DNA of 64,000 bases from Psettodes erumei. Lineage: Eukaryota; Chordata; Actinopteri; Pleuronectiformes; Psettodidae. Below, piece after piece: positions 39,701 through 52,900 of the stretch; position 1 is the first letter of the stretch; each line of letters opens with the position of its first letter. Under the pieces are notes generated by a model, which saw only the letters and a program-made list of their open reading frames with translations, ran no database searches and was not told where the DNA came from. Made by a program: the position numbers and the translations under genes. The DNA lies in assembly GCA_016785225.1 (NCBI GenBank), contig JAFBJZ010000623.1, positions 1,898,501 to 1,962,500 on the forward strand, read 5' to 3'.

Positions 39701-42700
39701 CTTGAGATTATAATGTAGAGATGCGGGGATGACTTGTGACTGGTAAAGAACCCCCCAAAATAATTCAGTACTGAATAAAAATAGAAGTCGAAGTTTCAGC
39801 TCTTGCACCATAGCATGAAAATGCACAAGTGCAATATCAATATCATAAATAGCTAGTTTATGGCACTGTAAAACTCTAAGATTAACAACAGATGGAAGAA
39901 CAATGTGTTATAAGCCTTTTCTGTTCATGACTAATGAATCTCAACAAATGAGTTTCCTGTCTTACTTTGGCATATTTGCAACACTTGTGAAAATAGTTTC
40001 CTCCTCTTCACCAATTTATAACAGTCTGTTCATTTCCCCATCTTCATTTCTTTTCTGCAAACAGCAAAACAAATGTCGAACCTTCTAAATCGCTGGTTGA
40101 AAAGCTTTCAGACAATCAAACTAGTCTGCTTGGAAGCCAGTCTTTTTTTTTTTTAAACAATGCATACATTTTCATTACAGGGATACGACTTCACCTCACA
40201 TCTTTATTCATGTCTCAATTTTGCTATTTTCGACTACTTCTCTAAAATTCAGCTCCCAGTGAAATGTAAGTTTGGCATTAAAATTACCATTATAATTCAA
40301 TAGCTCGCCTAACAGAAGTCCAGATAAGCAATGTGAACGTCTGAAGTGTCATGCGACAAAAAAGTTTTGTGCGCATGAATGATAAGTTCCTCAAAACTGT
40401 AAATGTTTAATTTTCCTTTCTATATTCAATTTCTCACACTATTTCCTTAAACATTACGATGAGTCACTACTTCCATTTATTCCATATTTCCTTTACATAC
40501 TATAATTGTACTATATTTGCATTTTGCCTTAAATTGTCTGTCTGTGTCCCTGCTTCTAGCGGCCTGCAAAGATCACCGCAAGGCTTTGGAGGTGTCCCAA
40601 CACTCTGAGGAGATGGGGTTGATTCTCGGAGTGTGTGCCGGAGGTCTGATAGTCCTCATCCTCCTGCTGGGTGCCGTCATCATCATCATTAAGAAAGGGT
40701 AAACATCTGCTCATAACTGTTGAGTACAAAACAAGCCTCATTTTGTGCAACCATACCGCATCTCCCATATTGTTTTTCCCTTCATGTTTTGTTTTGTTGA
40801 ACAGTTCAGTAAGCGTTTTTTGTACTTGCTGAACTTTCGGAAAGGTCACGCTTGTTTAGGGAAAATGCTGGACCAACAGGCAGCGCTGCATTGTTTTCAC
40901 TCCCTTTTGGTGCACCAGAGGGACCAAACAAGTCTCATCTGCGGAGCTTATCTGAGTGTGAAGTATTTAATTAAAGACGGATGCAATTCAATTATCCACT
41001 TAATTACGCACACCAAGCAGAGGCCTGACCCTTAAATGAGATGGTAATTGGGAGGGAAAAGGTGCTTTTAGAGATTATTAGCCGATGATCCCACATGTCT
41101 ACAGTAGCTCATCTACACCTCTGGTTCTGCATTAATTCAGCTGCAACTGTTGACCAGCCTGGAGTTAAAGTCTCCAACATGGCTTAACCAGTCTTAGTTA
41201 AATAAGATATACTGACACCCAAAGAACCTGCCCTGGCATATGGGAAGTTACTAAGGGCTTCAGCAATCATTATGAAATGGCTGACACAGCAATAGGCTAA
41301 TACTGAATAATTTTGATTTTCAAAGTATCCACTGCTCTGCACATTAGCCTGAGTTTCTCTGCTAAGCCACCGTGAATTTCGCTCTCAGGGAATTGATTGC
41401 TAAATTTGCTGTGACAGGAGGCCACGTGGTCTAGTCCTCTAAGTGTTACAGCAACACATATTTGACTGAAAGAGACGTAAAAATTTGTTCTGCCTCGCTG
41501 TGGTTTCATCTGTCCACACCTGCTTGGTATGCTTGCACGTGTCATATGGCCGCCTGCACAGCCGAGTTCATGTGGAAGATGGTTCTCATCTTCACTGTAA
41601 TCAATGCATTCGACCCTCCGCTGTCATTGCTTTCATCTTACATATCTTCTTTCTCTTGATTTTTTTTCTGCTTCTCCTGCATTCTTACCAGAAGGGACTA
41701 CTACTCTTACTATCCGTAAGTGACTCCACCTCTTTGCTTTTCCATCATTTTGTGAGCCATCATATACATGCTTGTGCTATGGCTGTCAATCATAGGATGT
41801 AGAGGGAAAGCAAAACTTTCATGCTTATGTCTTTGTTTGTCTCTGTAATTACTGTATACCTCCCTTTTGTTCCTTACTAAACACAATGTGTTCTTTTTCT
41901 CCTTCTCTCTGCTTTTGTCTCTATTACCATCTCTCCTATATACCATTTGTTACTCCATTCTCTTTCTATCCTTTAACAGGAAACCAGTGAACATGAATAA
42001 GACACCCATTACCTATCGGCAGGAGAAGAGCCATATGGGCTCCATGGAGCGCAGTTTCACAGACCAGAGCACCCTACAGGAAGATGAAAGAATGGCTCTT
42101 TCCTTCATGGATGCACACACCTGTGGCACACGCAGTAAGATAAATGCACTCAGACTGACATACAGAACAACATGCACAAACCCACAAGCTCTCCGCAACT
42201 ACATAATGCAATTCCAAAACTTGACATGGACGTCATCCTAACCGTTAAATTTTTCAGGTCATAAATATCTGAATCACTGCAAAAGGTAGTCATTACCCTG
42301 CATAAAAAAATAGTTGTTGGTACCTTCAGCCAATCACTGCTGATACATGTCCAATATCACAAGATTTCAAAGAAAAGAAAGAATTGCACAAGTAAGGAAA
42401 AACTATTAATGATTGTTATCAGTGCTTTTCATCTTGATCTTGTTTCTAACTTTGGCAGTCTCAGAGAAAATGGAACAGCAGATGTGTTACTGCAGATCCT
42501 GGTCTGCTTCACCCGTCCTCAGAGACAGAGCTGCTACTGCTAAGATCTGTTACAAAGACAAACCTTATCAGTCACATGCTTCTGACATGTACTGTATGTA
42601 TCAATATCACCATGCAGTGAGCAATCGCTAAAGCATGAGTGTTTGGGATCCATCACCAGATGCAACAAATGTTATAAGACTTCAGTCACACCCAAATAAT

Positions 42701-45700
42701 AAATTTGTTTATGTCTGGTTCAGGTGATGCTCGCAGTTCAGTGAACGAGGCCAGCAGCCTGCTGGGAAGCTCCCCGAGGCACCAATGTGGCCGTAAGGGC
42801 TCCCCCTACCACACAGGACAGCTCCACCCTGCTGTCCGAGTAGCTGACCTCCTCCAGCACATCAACCAGATGAAGACTGCTGAGGGCTATGGCTTTAAAC
42901 AGGAATATGAGGTGAGAGGGCACTATTAAGCTCCTCTCTGACACTCCAGGAATATAAGACAACATGTGGAGGTTTTACTCTTACACTCAGAACATGAAAA
43001 AACAGCAGTATGAAATATCTCAAGGAACTTTAATCAGAATCAACTGGACTTGGTTATAGGTCTTTGAAAACGTTTCACCTCTCATCCAAAAGGCTTCATC
43101 AGTTCATGCTGGTCTGACTTGGGTGTCTAGCTTACCCTTGTCAGTTGAGATAGCTGAATTAGTTGAGGTAACCATGAGCTGGGCAAATGAGAATATTCAC
43201 AGCCTAGCAGTATGAAATATGTCTGCACTTTTGTCAAGTACTTTGGGCAATTAAGGTTCTAGGGCTGTATTATGCTTAACAACAGTGTTATATGTATCAT
43301 GTCTGCATTCACACTGTGAATGTATTCTTTAACAATCAGCTTTCCCAGTGAAATCAACTGCATGAGTGTAATTGCTCCATTTTCTCCCGACATATAGCGA
43401 GTGAGAGAACAAGTGGTAAGAATGACTAATTTGAAGTGGTTTACAATAATCTCGGCATTTTCACCTTTAATTGCTGTGCTGGAAATGGGAAAGTGGTCGA
43501 GTTGTATGAAAATTACTGAAAGTTTTATTTGTTTCTATACAGAGGTTATCAGTGATGTTTTAGCATCTCAGTTCCTGTGGGAAGAGACATTTTGCCAACA
43601 TTGTGTCTCCCTGAGTGTTTTCTATAGTGTTCTGTGCAGTATCTGCAGAAACATGAGTGTAATGCTGACAGTGTTGCAGTGCAGTAGAAGGACTTCAGAG
43701 GTGTGAAACACCAAAGTGTCATTGAAATGTAGTCAAAGACACTTAAACATAAAGTAGCTCCTCCTGCTTCTCTCCCTGATGCACAAGGTCATTGTTTTCT
43801 TTGAAACTGCTGGTTATTGTACATGAATAAGAAATTCTTCATTGTTGCCTACATAATTACTACAGTAGCTAATCTGTCTTTAAACTCAAAGCCCTGCAGT
43901 TCATCCATTCATCCACTTTCTAGCACCTTGATTGGGTTAAGGTCACAGGAGGAAGCTGAGGAAGGTGTCGTCTCTACGACATGTCCTAGTTCTATCCTCA
44001 GGCATCCTCTCAGTCTGCTATGTCAGTTTACCTGTAAAGATGTGACCTGGGAACCTCTTTATGCCCTGGATAAAACCAAGGCTATCTTTTGAGCACCTTG
44101 CCCTCTTGAGGACAGCCATTATGCTTGTTTTGGCCTATTTTCCATGATCTTTCACTTCCTGCTTGTTGCCATAGTGGAGGTCATAGCAAAGACAAAGCTG
44201 TGCTCTGTGGGGTGGTGCCCTTTTTCACAATAAGGTCTGGGATATGGCTACACAAATGTTCTTCCAAACCTGGTTAACCTCGGCACTCCTAACACAGCAG
44301 AGTAAACTGGGACGTTAAAAAGGCTGCTGATGTAGTACTTAAAGAGGTTCAATAATGGATAGAAGAGATTTTGCAACACTACTTGGTGCCACAGGACGGA
44401 AGGCTGGGCAGTTCCTTGGTTTTCCCCTGCAGCAGCGGCTGACCTTTATTTTACTGTTGTTATGAGAAGGAAGAAACATTCTGAGGAACTTCTAAACCTT
44501 ATGGACAAAACCTCTGTGCTGCATGCATGTGATTCTTAGTGCATCTGAGCTTCTATACTCAGTGGTGGAAGTTGTGCTTTTCAGAGATGTTTGTGAGAGT
44601 ACTGGACAAATATCAAACCAAAATAAGGGGATTGGGGGTTAGCATCTGCAATATTGAGGCTATTATGGCGTGCCCCATCAAGATGAAATTGTGATAAAGT
44701 GCCTAAGATTGAGCAGTTTGTTCATCTTCAGTGGCTGTTAGTCATATTCTGGATAACTGATTGCTTAGAGAATTCATGTTAGCTGGAACGTTGCTTGTGT
44801 GAATGGTGTGGAATGCAATCAATCTACTAACATCATGCAAGCCCCACCCTCACCATCCACTGAAATAAATTAGCAGGGTTAAAAAGCCGTCTGTGTCACA
44901 CTGTTGCTCAGCGTACGAGTAAATCATTGTCATTTTGATCTAAAGAAGATCTCTGCATTGACAACAGGCCTGATTAGGGTAAAAGTCTCTGGAGGTGCTC
45001 CAGCTCGGGAGTACCCTCTCCGAAGAGGGAAGAGGGAAGTCTGGGAAGTTTGAGTGGGAAGGGAAGAAAGATGAAAAGGATTGAAGGCAGAAATGTGAAG
45101 AAAAGATAGCATTTGTCTCCCTGTAATGCCTGTAACCTCTAAATAATGTCCTCCCAGTAGCCATGTTTGTATTTACCTCCCTCCACAAAATGTAATGCAA
45201 GATAAATGCACTATAATTTGCAAATCAAATGTACTTTTAATTGCTAGGTCATTTCAAAGGAACTTATTTGTTCTGAATGTGCTTGCACCACCACTGTAAT
45301 TTAACCACAGCTTGGCTGGTTTCTTTCTTTCTCTTTCTTTTTTTAACCAGTGTACAGTGGATTTTTATTACTGAAATGTAACACAAGTACAAGTATTTTT
45401 ATTTTAAATGGCTTTGCTGTTGCAGTGGCTCCTATCTCTAATTGTATGTTTAAATGCCACTTTATGATTAACTGCACATAATGCCACAATCATAGTATGA
45501 GTGATTGTGGTTGAGCTCACACCTGGAGAAAAGTCCATCCCTGTCACCCTCAGCCTATGGCATTCATGAAAAAGAGAGAACATCTTTTGTCTCTGGTTCA
45601 TGGTTTCCCCCTCTGGAACTCTGCTTGTAGACTCATTAAACTGTCCCTCACGGGCAAAACACACTCCACTCTAAAAATCAATACACACGTCTTTGTGTTT

Positions 45701-46828
45701 TTTCCCCTCCTCTGTGCTAGAGTATGTGTTTTGATGGAGTGTCTCACTCTATTATGAAGGAAAATGATGAGGAGTATCGTATTACACTCCCCTGACAGGT
45801 ATAGGTTTTTATTTCCCTGAAGAACACCTATGTTCTGTAAAAACATTGATCAAGAATTTACAGTGAGTTGTAAAGGGGCTTGTATGTGTGGCAGCTGCTG
45901 TCAGTACAGTCAGATTGGTTTTAGTTTAAGTGCTTGTCAGTGAACTTGTGAAGTATTCACCCAGACTCTTTACAGATAGCTAAGGGTTTAGCTCTAGGTC
46001 CAGCTACTTCTACATTTTATATTAATAATAGTATTTAATCTTTAACCATACACATTTGCATGTGGATAATAGTACAATATTGTATTGTGTTGCTGACTCA
46101 GCTAGCTTTTAACGTTCTCCAAGCTTTACTTAATGATCTTAAACTTCTATTGAATGCACATAAAATCAAATGTATTTTTTTTCTCTAAAGCTAGAGGCAC
46201 TGGTTGAAAAACCTTTCACATTTCCCATGTATAATGATTCAATTTTGAGAGAGTTACAGAATATAAATTCTTGTATATTTGGGTAGATCACACGTTCAGA
46301 TTCAAACAAGACAATCTCAATCAAGAAATGTCAACAAAAAATTGTCTTTTGTGTATAAATTACAGTTTACTTTGCTATGCTTTGTAAGAAAAGGATTGTT
46401 GAAGCTATTTTCTCTCTCTGTTATGGATTATGGTGATTTGTAGACATGCCTCTGCCTCCACTCTTAAACCCTTGGATGCTGTTCATCATTCTGCCTTCAG
46501 GTTTATTACTGGTGATGTACACAGTGCTCATCATTGCATCCTGTATAAAAAGTGTGGTGGTCTTCTCTGAATAAAAGACAGCATAAGCATGTTGTTTATC
46601 CACAAGCTCCCATTTTATGCTAGTCTGGTCCTCTGCACAATCAAACTTGGTCTCATGTCTGGCTTTCACTGCAAATCCCTCAAGTCAGTTCTATGTTCAG
46701 ACCAGCTGGAACACCTAACAAAGCATCCTAATTCAGCCCTGGTCAATATAAATCCATTATTACAATCCATTCATTGTCAGTTTTTATCTGTTATAATTAA
46801 TATACTAATATACTATTAATATACCACT

Positions 46829-46913
<85 letters not shown>

Positions 46914-49900
46914 TATTTTCACTGTTTTGATTACTTTACCTTCTATTTTTGATTTGTAAGTTTATGTTTAAGGAATGTGAATCTCATTGCTTTTTTTGGC
47001 ACAAATGGAAAAAATTACATGTTAAAGTGAGGTGACATACAGTGATACTGAAAGGGCAACTGTGAACAACAGCACACCCACCATTGCTTTGTTATTGAAG
47101 GGAGCTAATAAAGCACGCAGAGGCTAAACTGTCGTGCGATACAAAAGTGTAATTGTGTTACTCGGTCAGAATGGCACTTGTCATAATGTGTTTCATCTAA
47201 TTTTACTAATTTTATGTGGTCTTCTCTAACAACCCACCTCACTGTTCCCTGCCATTGAGGGTTTCTAATCAATCTTCCATGGGTCTGTGCTCTTTTAATA
47301 TACAGCCATTCTCACAGTTTTTCTTCTTGTGTTTTTCATCTCCCTGCTTCTCTCTCCTCTCCAGAGGGCTGAGCAGAGCAGTGATAGGAGCAGAGAAACA
47401 AAGAGAGCTCAGAGGTCGGTGTCAAAAATGTATGGGAGAAAAGGAAGAGAAAGCTTGAAGAGGTGAACAGGGAGAGAAATGATGATGAAGAATGATGAGG
47501 AGAGGTAGAAGGAGGTAAAGAGAACAAGCCATTCAGAGAGAGAGAGAGACCCCAAGAGAGAGTGTGTATGAAAAGAAGAGGAGAAAGTGAGGAGGAGGGT
47601 GTAATCCCAGGCAGGATTTGGCTGGGTCTTGGCTCTCAGTCGGGAGAACTGCGTTGTAATCCTCTGCTCAGCATGCAGACTTGGGCAGAGTTTCACCAAA
47701 TTCCCCCAGTCACTAAAAAACCACAGGGGATAGACTGGTATGGATGTATGTGTGTGTGTGTGTGTGCGTGTATCTGAAGGGACTGATTACAGACATATTT
47801 TGGCCCCACTGTGGACACTTATAAATGGCTGATGATGATGTGTGAAAGGTCTGGCCATCGCATCCATGCAGACAGGTGTATCATGAGTATGACGTGTTAT
47901 ACGGCTGAGCAACCATCGACACTTCCTCTACCTTCACCCTTAGTATCATATACGCATTTGCCATTTTCTTCTGTTCTCACATGGCACATGTCAGCAGTTT
48001 TACAGTGGCAGTTTTACTGCTCGAAAAATTTGTGAGGAATGAGGACCAAATGATGCTCATGGCACTGTTTTGTTTAATTGCATATCATACATAAAGCACC
48101 AAACCTCTCCATAGAATTCTTGATCTGAGCCACACCCAAACCTGAGAGACATGCAGATTGGCTTTCATCAGCCTAACCATAAAGCAAAAATTTCCCATAA
48201 AACAACAAAAAAATGTGTGTGAAAGCTGTGATTACGTTTAATCGAGATATTTGACTGGTTGATAGAGAGATTCTCTTTATTCCTGCAGAGCTTCTTTGAT
48301 GGCTGGGACTGCACAAAGAAGAAGGACAAAACCAAAGGGAGGCATGACACCTTGCTGGGATGTAAGTCATCAGAATCCATTTTATCTTGTGTGAAAAAAA
48401 TAACAAAATATTGTGTTCAAAGTGTGTATCTCAACATTCTTTTGCTGTTTTATTTTCATCTTGGTCAGATGACCGCCACAGAGTCAAGCTCCACCCTCTC
48501 CTGGGAGACCCCAACTCAGACTACATCAACGCTAACTATATTGATGTGAGTCTACTCTTATTTTTCTGCCTCTGTTCAGCATGGTATACAAACAGCCTCT
48601 GCTGAGCCTCTATCGCTCATACCCAACAAAGCCACAGTCCATCTCTCTCATTCTTGTTAGCCCAACAGTCTGCTGGCCCACTTTCACCTGGAAGCTTTCA
48701 TCCAATCAAACACCCTCCCCGGCAGTGTTTTGCCAGATGCCATGGTTGTCAATGCTGCACTGAATCCCTGACCCAGACTAACTCGGCTATCACGTTTATT
48801 AAAACAGGGTGGAATAAATGCATTTAATGCCTTGCAGAGGAGATGGACCTTTTGATAAGACACCACAAATCCCCCGAAATTAAATAGTCATGATTGATGT
48901 TATTCAATCGCTAGATGGGCCGGAACAAGATGATCCTTTCCAGTGTTCACCTGAACTGTCCGCCACATATGCAGTGCCACAGTTACATTCTCACTGGTCA
49001 TATAAAATACATGTACAGTATATGTTTCTATTGTGTCTCACACAGTTTCATTCATGTCTGCTTTCATTCATAAAGACAAGTGGAGGCTGTGTTCTCTTAT
49101 ATAGGATACAGAAGTTATTTTCCAGAAGAAATCAACCCAGGTTTTATGCTGTTTTATTACCAGATCTGCTGTAAAAATAGAGATTTGAATTTTGGTTCCC
49201 CTGTGAATTTGCCATCATAGTCCTCAGTTGTTGCTTGTCATTTGATTTATATCAAAGGAAGTCTGGCAATCTGATGCGATTTCTTTATCTCACATGATTT
49301 ATTTTGCACGTCACTCATTGAGACTGCCATTATGAAAATATGACATTGTGAGAAGTTGAGACAGGCTTATGGTAGTTTGATAGTTGGTTTGGAGGTTGGT
49401 AAGAGGTTGAAAGATTATGTCTCAGTCAAAATCTTAATAAATGATATGTTTAAAAAGAACTTTATAATATTTTTTGCAGTGAGAGAAAGTTACCTGGTGC
49501 TCAAATTCACTTGATTTTGGGTGGATTCCTCCTTGAGGCCAAATTGTATCATCATAATGCGTGACCAGCCTTTTCTCTCTCTTTTATTTCTCTGTAGAGG
49601 ATGGTTAGTAGTGAGATGCTTTTAGAGAGTTCATTACAATGAGAGGGCATTAGAAACCTGGCCTGCTGTTAGGACTGTAGTTATTGTGAGGGTCTCCATT
49701 AGTGTTAAGGGCACAGAGGTGCAGGCATTAGAGGGAAAAGACCACTCAGCAGGCACTACAGTGTCAGAGTCAGTGATGTTACTCCCTGACAAAGCTGACC
49801 CAGCAAGCTGAACAGTAACTACTTAGGGACAGCGGATCATATGTTGGACAGCCTGTGATTATCTCACCCGAGGTTAAATAGAAAAGTTTTTCCTCTCTCT

Positions 49901-52900
49901 GAACCATTATGCACAACGTGAGAAAGTGCACACTCTCTGTTTCTATTTCTCTTTGACTTAATATGTGGGGCTTTGACTGGCTGTGGTGTGTGTTAATGGA
50001 AGAAGTGCCCAACTTTGCATACATTTGACAGCTTGCAGAGCAGCCTGGTATGTCATGGTTGTTGCTAATTTATATTTCATCTGCTTTCATAGAGTAACAG
50101 GGTCTTATTGACAGGTGTCACAAAACTGTGTGACACACGCTTATGCTGTTAATCAGTTTTGTCTAGTGTAAATGTTACTAATGTAAAATCATTAGCACTT
50201 TGTTGCTTACCTTAACAGCCCTAAAACACATTTTTTTCCGTCAGCTTCTTAATCAAAGTAATTGGGTCTTTCATGCACACAAAAATTGCTGTTGGAAATA
50301 TTGGGTAAAGAAGTGATATCACATATTTTCGTGTTGCAGTTGCAAAGTTGGAAGGCCAACTGGGTCCAGGAATGACATCCTCACTGTTAGAAGTAAAAAC
50401 GTGGGGCCAGATAATGAAACAACCCTATAGGTTAATCTTATGGCCACCAGTTTTAATAATTTAATAATAATTAATTACCTAATTACTACAATACCCATGA
50501 GCCATGGCTGTCATTACCATGGAGAAAAGGGCATCAGAGGGGGGAATGAGGAGGATAGTCATGGAAGACTTCGTCATTGAGTTTGTGAACACAACATGAC
50601 ACCATAACTGTTGAGTTAATCCAAAACTGACCCAGAATTGAAAGATGAATTTGATTTAAGATACAGAGGACGTTGTCAGTTTTCTCAAAATCCTAATCAT
50701 TAGTACCATTAGTGGCACAGGTAACAGTACAGTAATTGGATATCTCTTACTGAAATGCACCATTAGAGCTTGAACTGACAAAGTTTCCATGTAAGCCAGC
50801 TTGTACATTTAAGTTTTGGTCAAAGAACCACATATTTGTCAATACAGTTGTTAATTTTTTTCCTAAGGATGAATCAATAGAGTTTCATGTCATACCCAGC
50901 TGGAGATGTAACTCTGAGAAACATTGTCTATGGGAAAAACGGACAGGACTTTTACTTACAGATCCTGCGATGCCTGAAATAGCATCTCCCACTTCACAGC
51001 TCTATCAGAGTTCAGCAACATTTGAATCAAAACTGAGTTGTGGGGTTGATTGCTTGTCAAATCTGATTAAACTACAACCTCACAGTCCTGATGAAAGCAA
51101 AAGTTTTACCATTTTTTGTACTTCCTTTTAAAAAAACATCCCTGGCAGAACTCAAACATCATGAAATAAGACTAAAAGTAATTTTCACTTAAAACACAAA
51201 GCAACTAATATATTAGAGGAAATAAAAAAAAAGTTGCCACAAAGAGTGTGTGCTCTAACATATAACCCCAATCCTGCTGTAGTTACATTAAAACACACAT
51301 GCAGGCACACATACCTCTCCCACCTGTCTATAACCATAACTCCTATTTACTAAAAGCTTCTTTCATTAACTAGCCTATATGTCTTCTTTTTCAACTCCCC
51401 ACTTCCTCCACCTTGGACCGTGTAGATTCGGATTAACAGGGAAGTAAGTACTTCACTGCTCATTCTTCTGCCTGCCATCGCTCTGTTTTAGTTCTTTTCC
51501 CTTCCTACTACCTTCCTCTGCCTACTTCCCTGTCCTCTTTCCACTATCCTCTATCCACAAATGCTCAAAGGTCAGTGTGTTTCAGGTTTGTACACATTTG
51601 ACAAAAAAACATGTCCTTTATATCATGATTTTGACACAAGGACATGTATCTTCTCCGGATAGACGACCCTGCTGTCTTTGTTCTCATAAGTGACCAAGAC
51701 TTAGAAAGTTTAGCTGCTCTGCAGACTGTCTGAAGTGGAAGTGTGGAAGAATTCATGCTGATAGTGTTTGGCCAGGGCCAGAGGATATTGTGGATAGCAG
51801 GCCTCACAGCACTGGTCATCCATCTCCATTTCAAACATGTCCCTGTTTATCTGACTAGATGCAATTCAGTTTAGCAATCCATCAGCAACTTGGATGGACT
51901 TGACAAATTAGAATGATGTCCTCTGCAAAAAAAAAAAACAAAAAACAAAAAACCCTCTTATCAAGTGGATTGATGATTTGATGAGAGCCGGTGGGCTCGG
52001 GTGTTTATACAGATTAATCCTGACCTGCCTTCGCCACTCTACAGAGTCATGTAAGGTAATTGGGTCATCAATTATCCTTCCAGCTGCTCCTCTCAAAATG
52101 ACAACACACAGTGAACCACAACATCCACATGGTTTTTCTAGGAAGCTCAGATACTCAAAAACAGGTGTCTCATTTAACTCTCAATGTGAGATAAGCAGCT
52201 TTTATTTTCAGGAGGACTTCCTTTGAACAGTTTGCTCTTAGAGTGCTCAACATCCCTTAGGAGCGCTTTGTTGTGTTTATTCCCCACAAGGCTATGGAGG
52301 TGACAACTCATTGTTCATTCATATTCACCCCATACTCACCATATGACTGTTGTCTATATCAAAGGTTATTGCACCCTTTCATAATATAACATCTCACAAT
52401 ACATACATATGAGTTTGCCTTAGAAGGAAGTTTATGTTTTACAGGGTATCATGCATTTATGACACCTGTGTACATATTCTTCTATGGTATGGAAGAATTC
52501 AAAGGAGATAGTTTGGGGGGGGGGTTCAACAAAAAATGGTATTAGTATGTCAATTCAGACATAGTACATACTGCGTCTTCAGTAAAAATGGATTTGTTTT
52601 TATTGAGTGAGCATTCACAACGAGAGTTTGATAAATAAATCGGACATCTGAAATTCAACTGTGCGCCTTTAGTTTCTTTATCATATCTTTTATTAATCTG
52701 TCACAGGGATTCAGACATTGTTCAGTCAGCTTGCCTGACTCACTTTAGAAATCACTTTTTCATCAGCAGTTTTTCAAGATGCAGTATTCACCATGTGTTG
52801 CCTCAAACTCTCTGAATGTAAACACGTGGTCTGCAAACAGCAATAGGTCAGTCAGTGCAGGAAAATCACACAGGGGACGTGACTCACGGTTGCATAGAGT

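Larger units (their letters stand above)
42912..48288 (+). other. Intron, 5.4 kb, rich in transposon relics
   Basis: Separates the juxtamembrane wedge from the D1 core. Holds a dispersed repeat at 43020-43205, another probable repeat at 43895-44090, a LINE fragment at 46080-46800, a long TA microsatellite at 46832-46908, a GA tract near 47537-47551 and a TG tract at about 47748-47771. No functional second gene. Confidence 0.75.

Noticed and set aside
44200..44740. Possible retrocopied gene fragment
   Set aside because: No frame reads as a recognisable protein; left only as an item for a translated search.
51439..51443. Alternative acceptor acag within the 18-nt microexon
   Set aside because: It would leave a 4-nt exon and break the frame; the 18-nt version is in frame with better signals.
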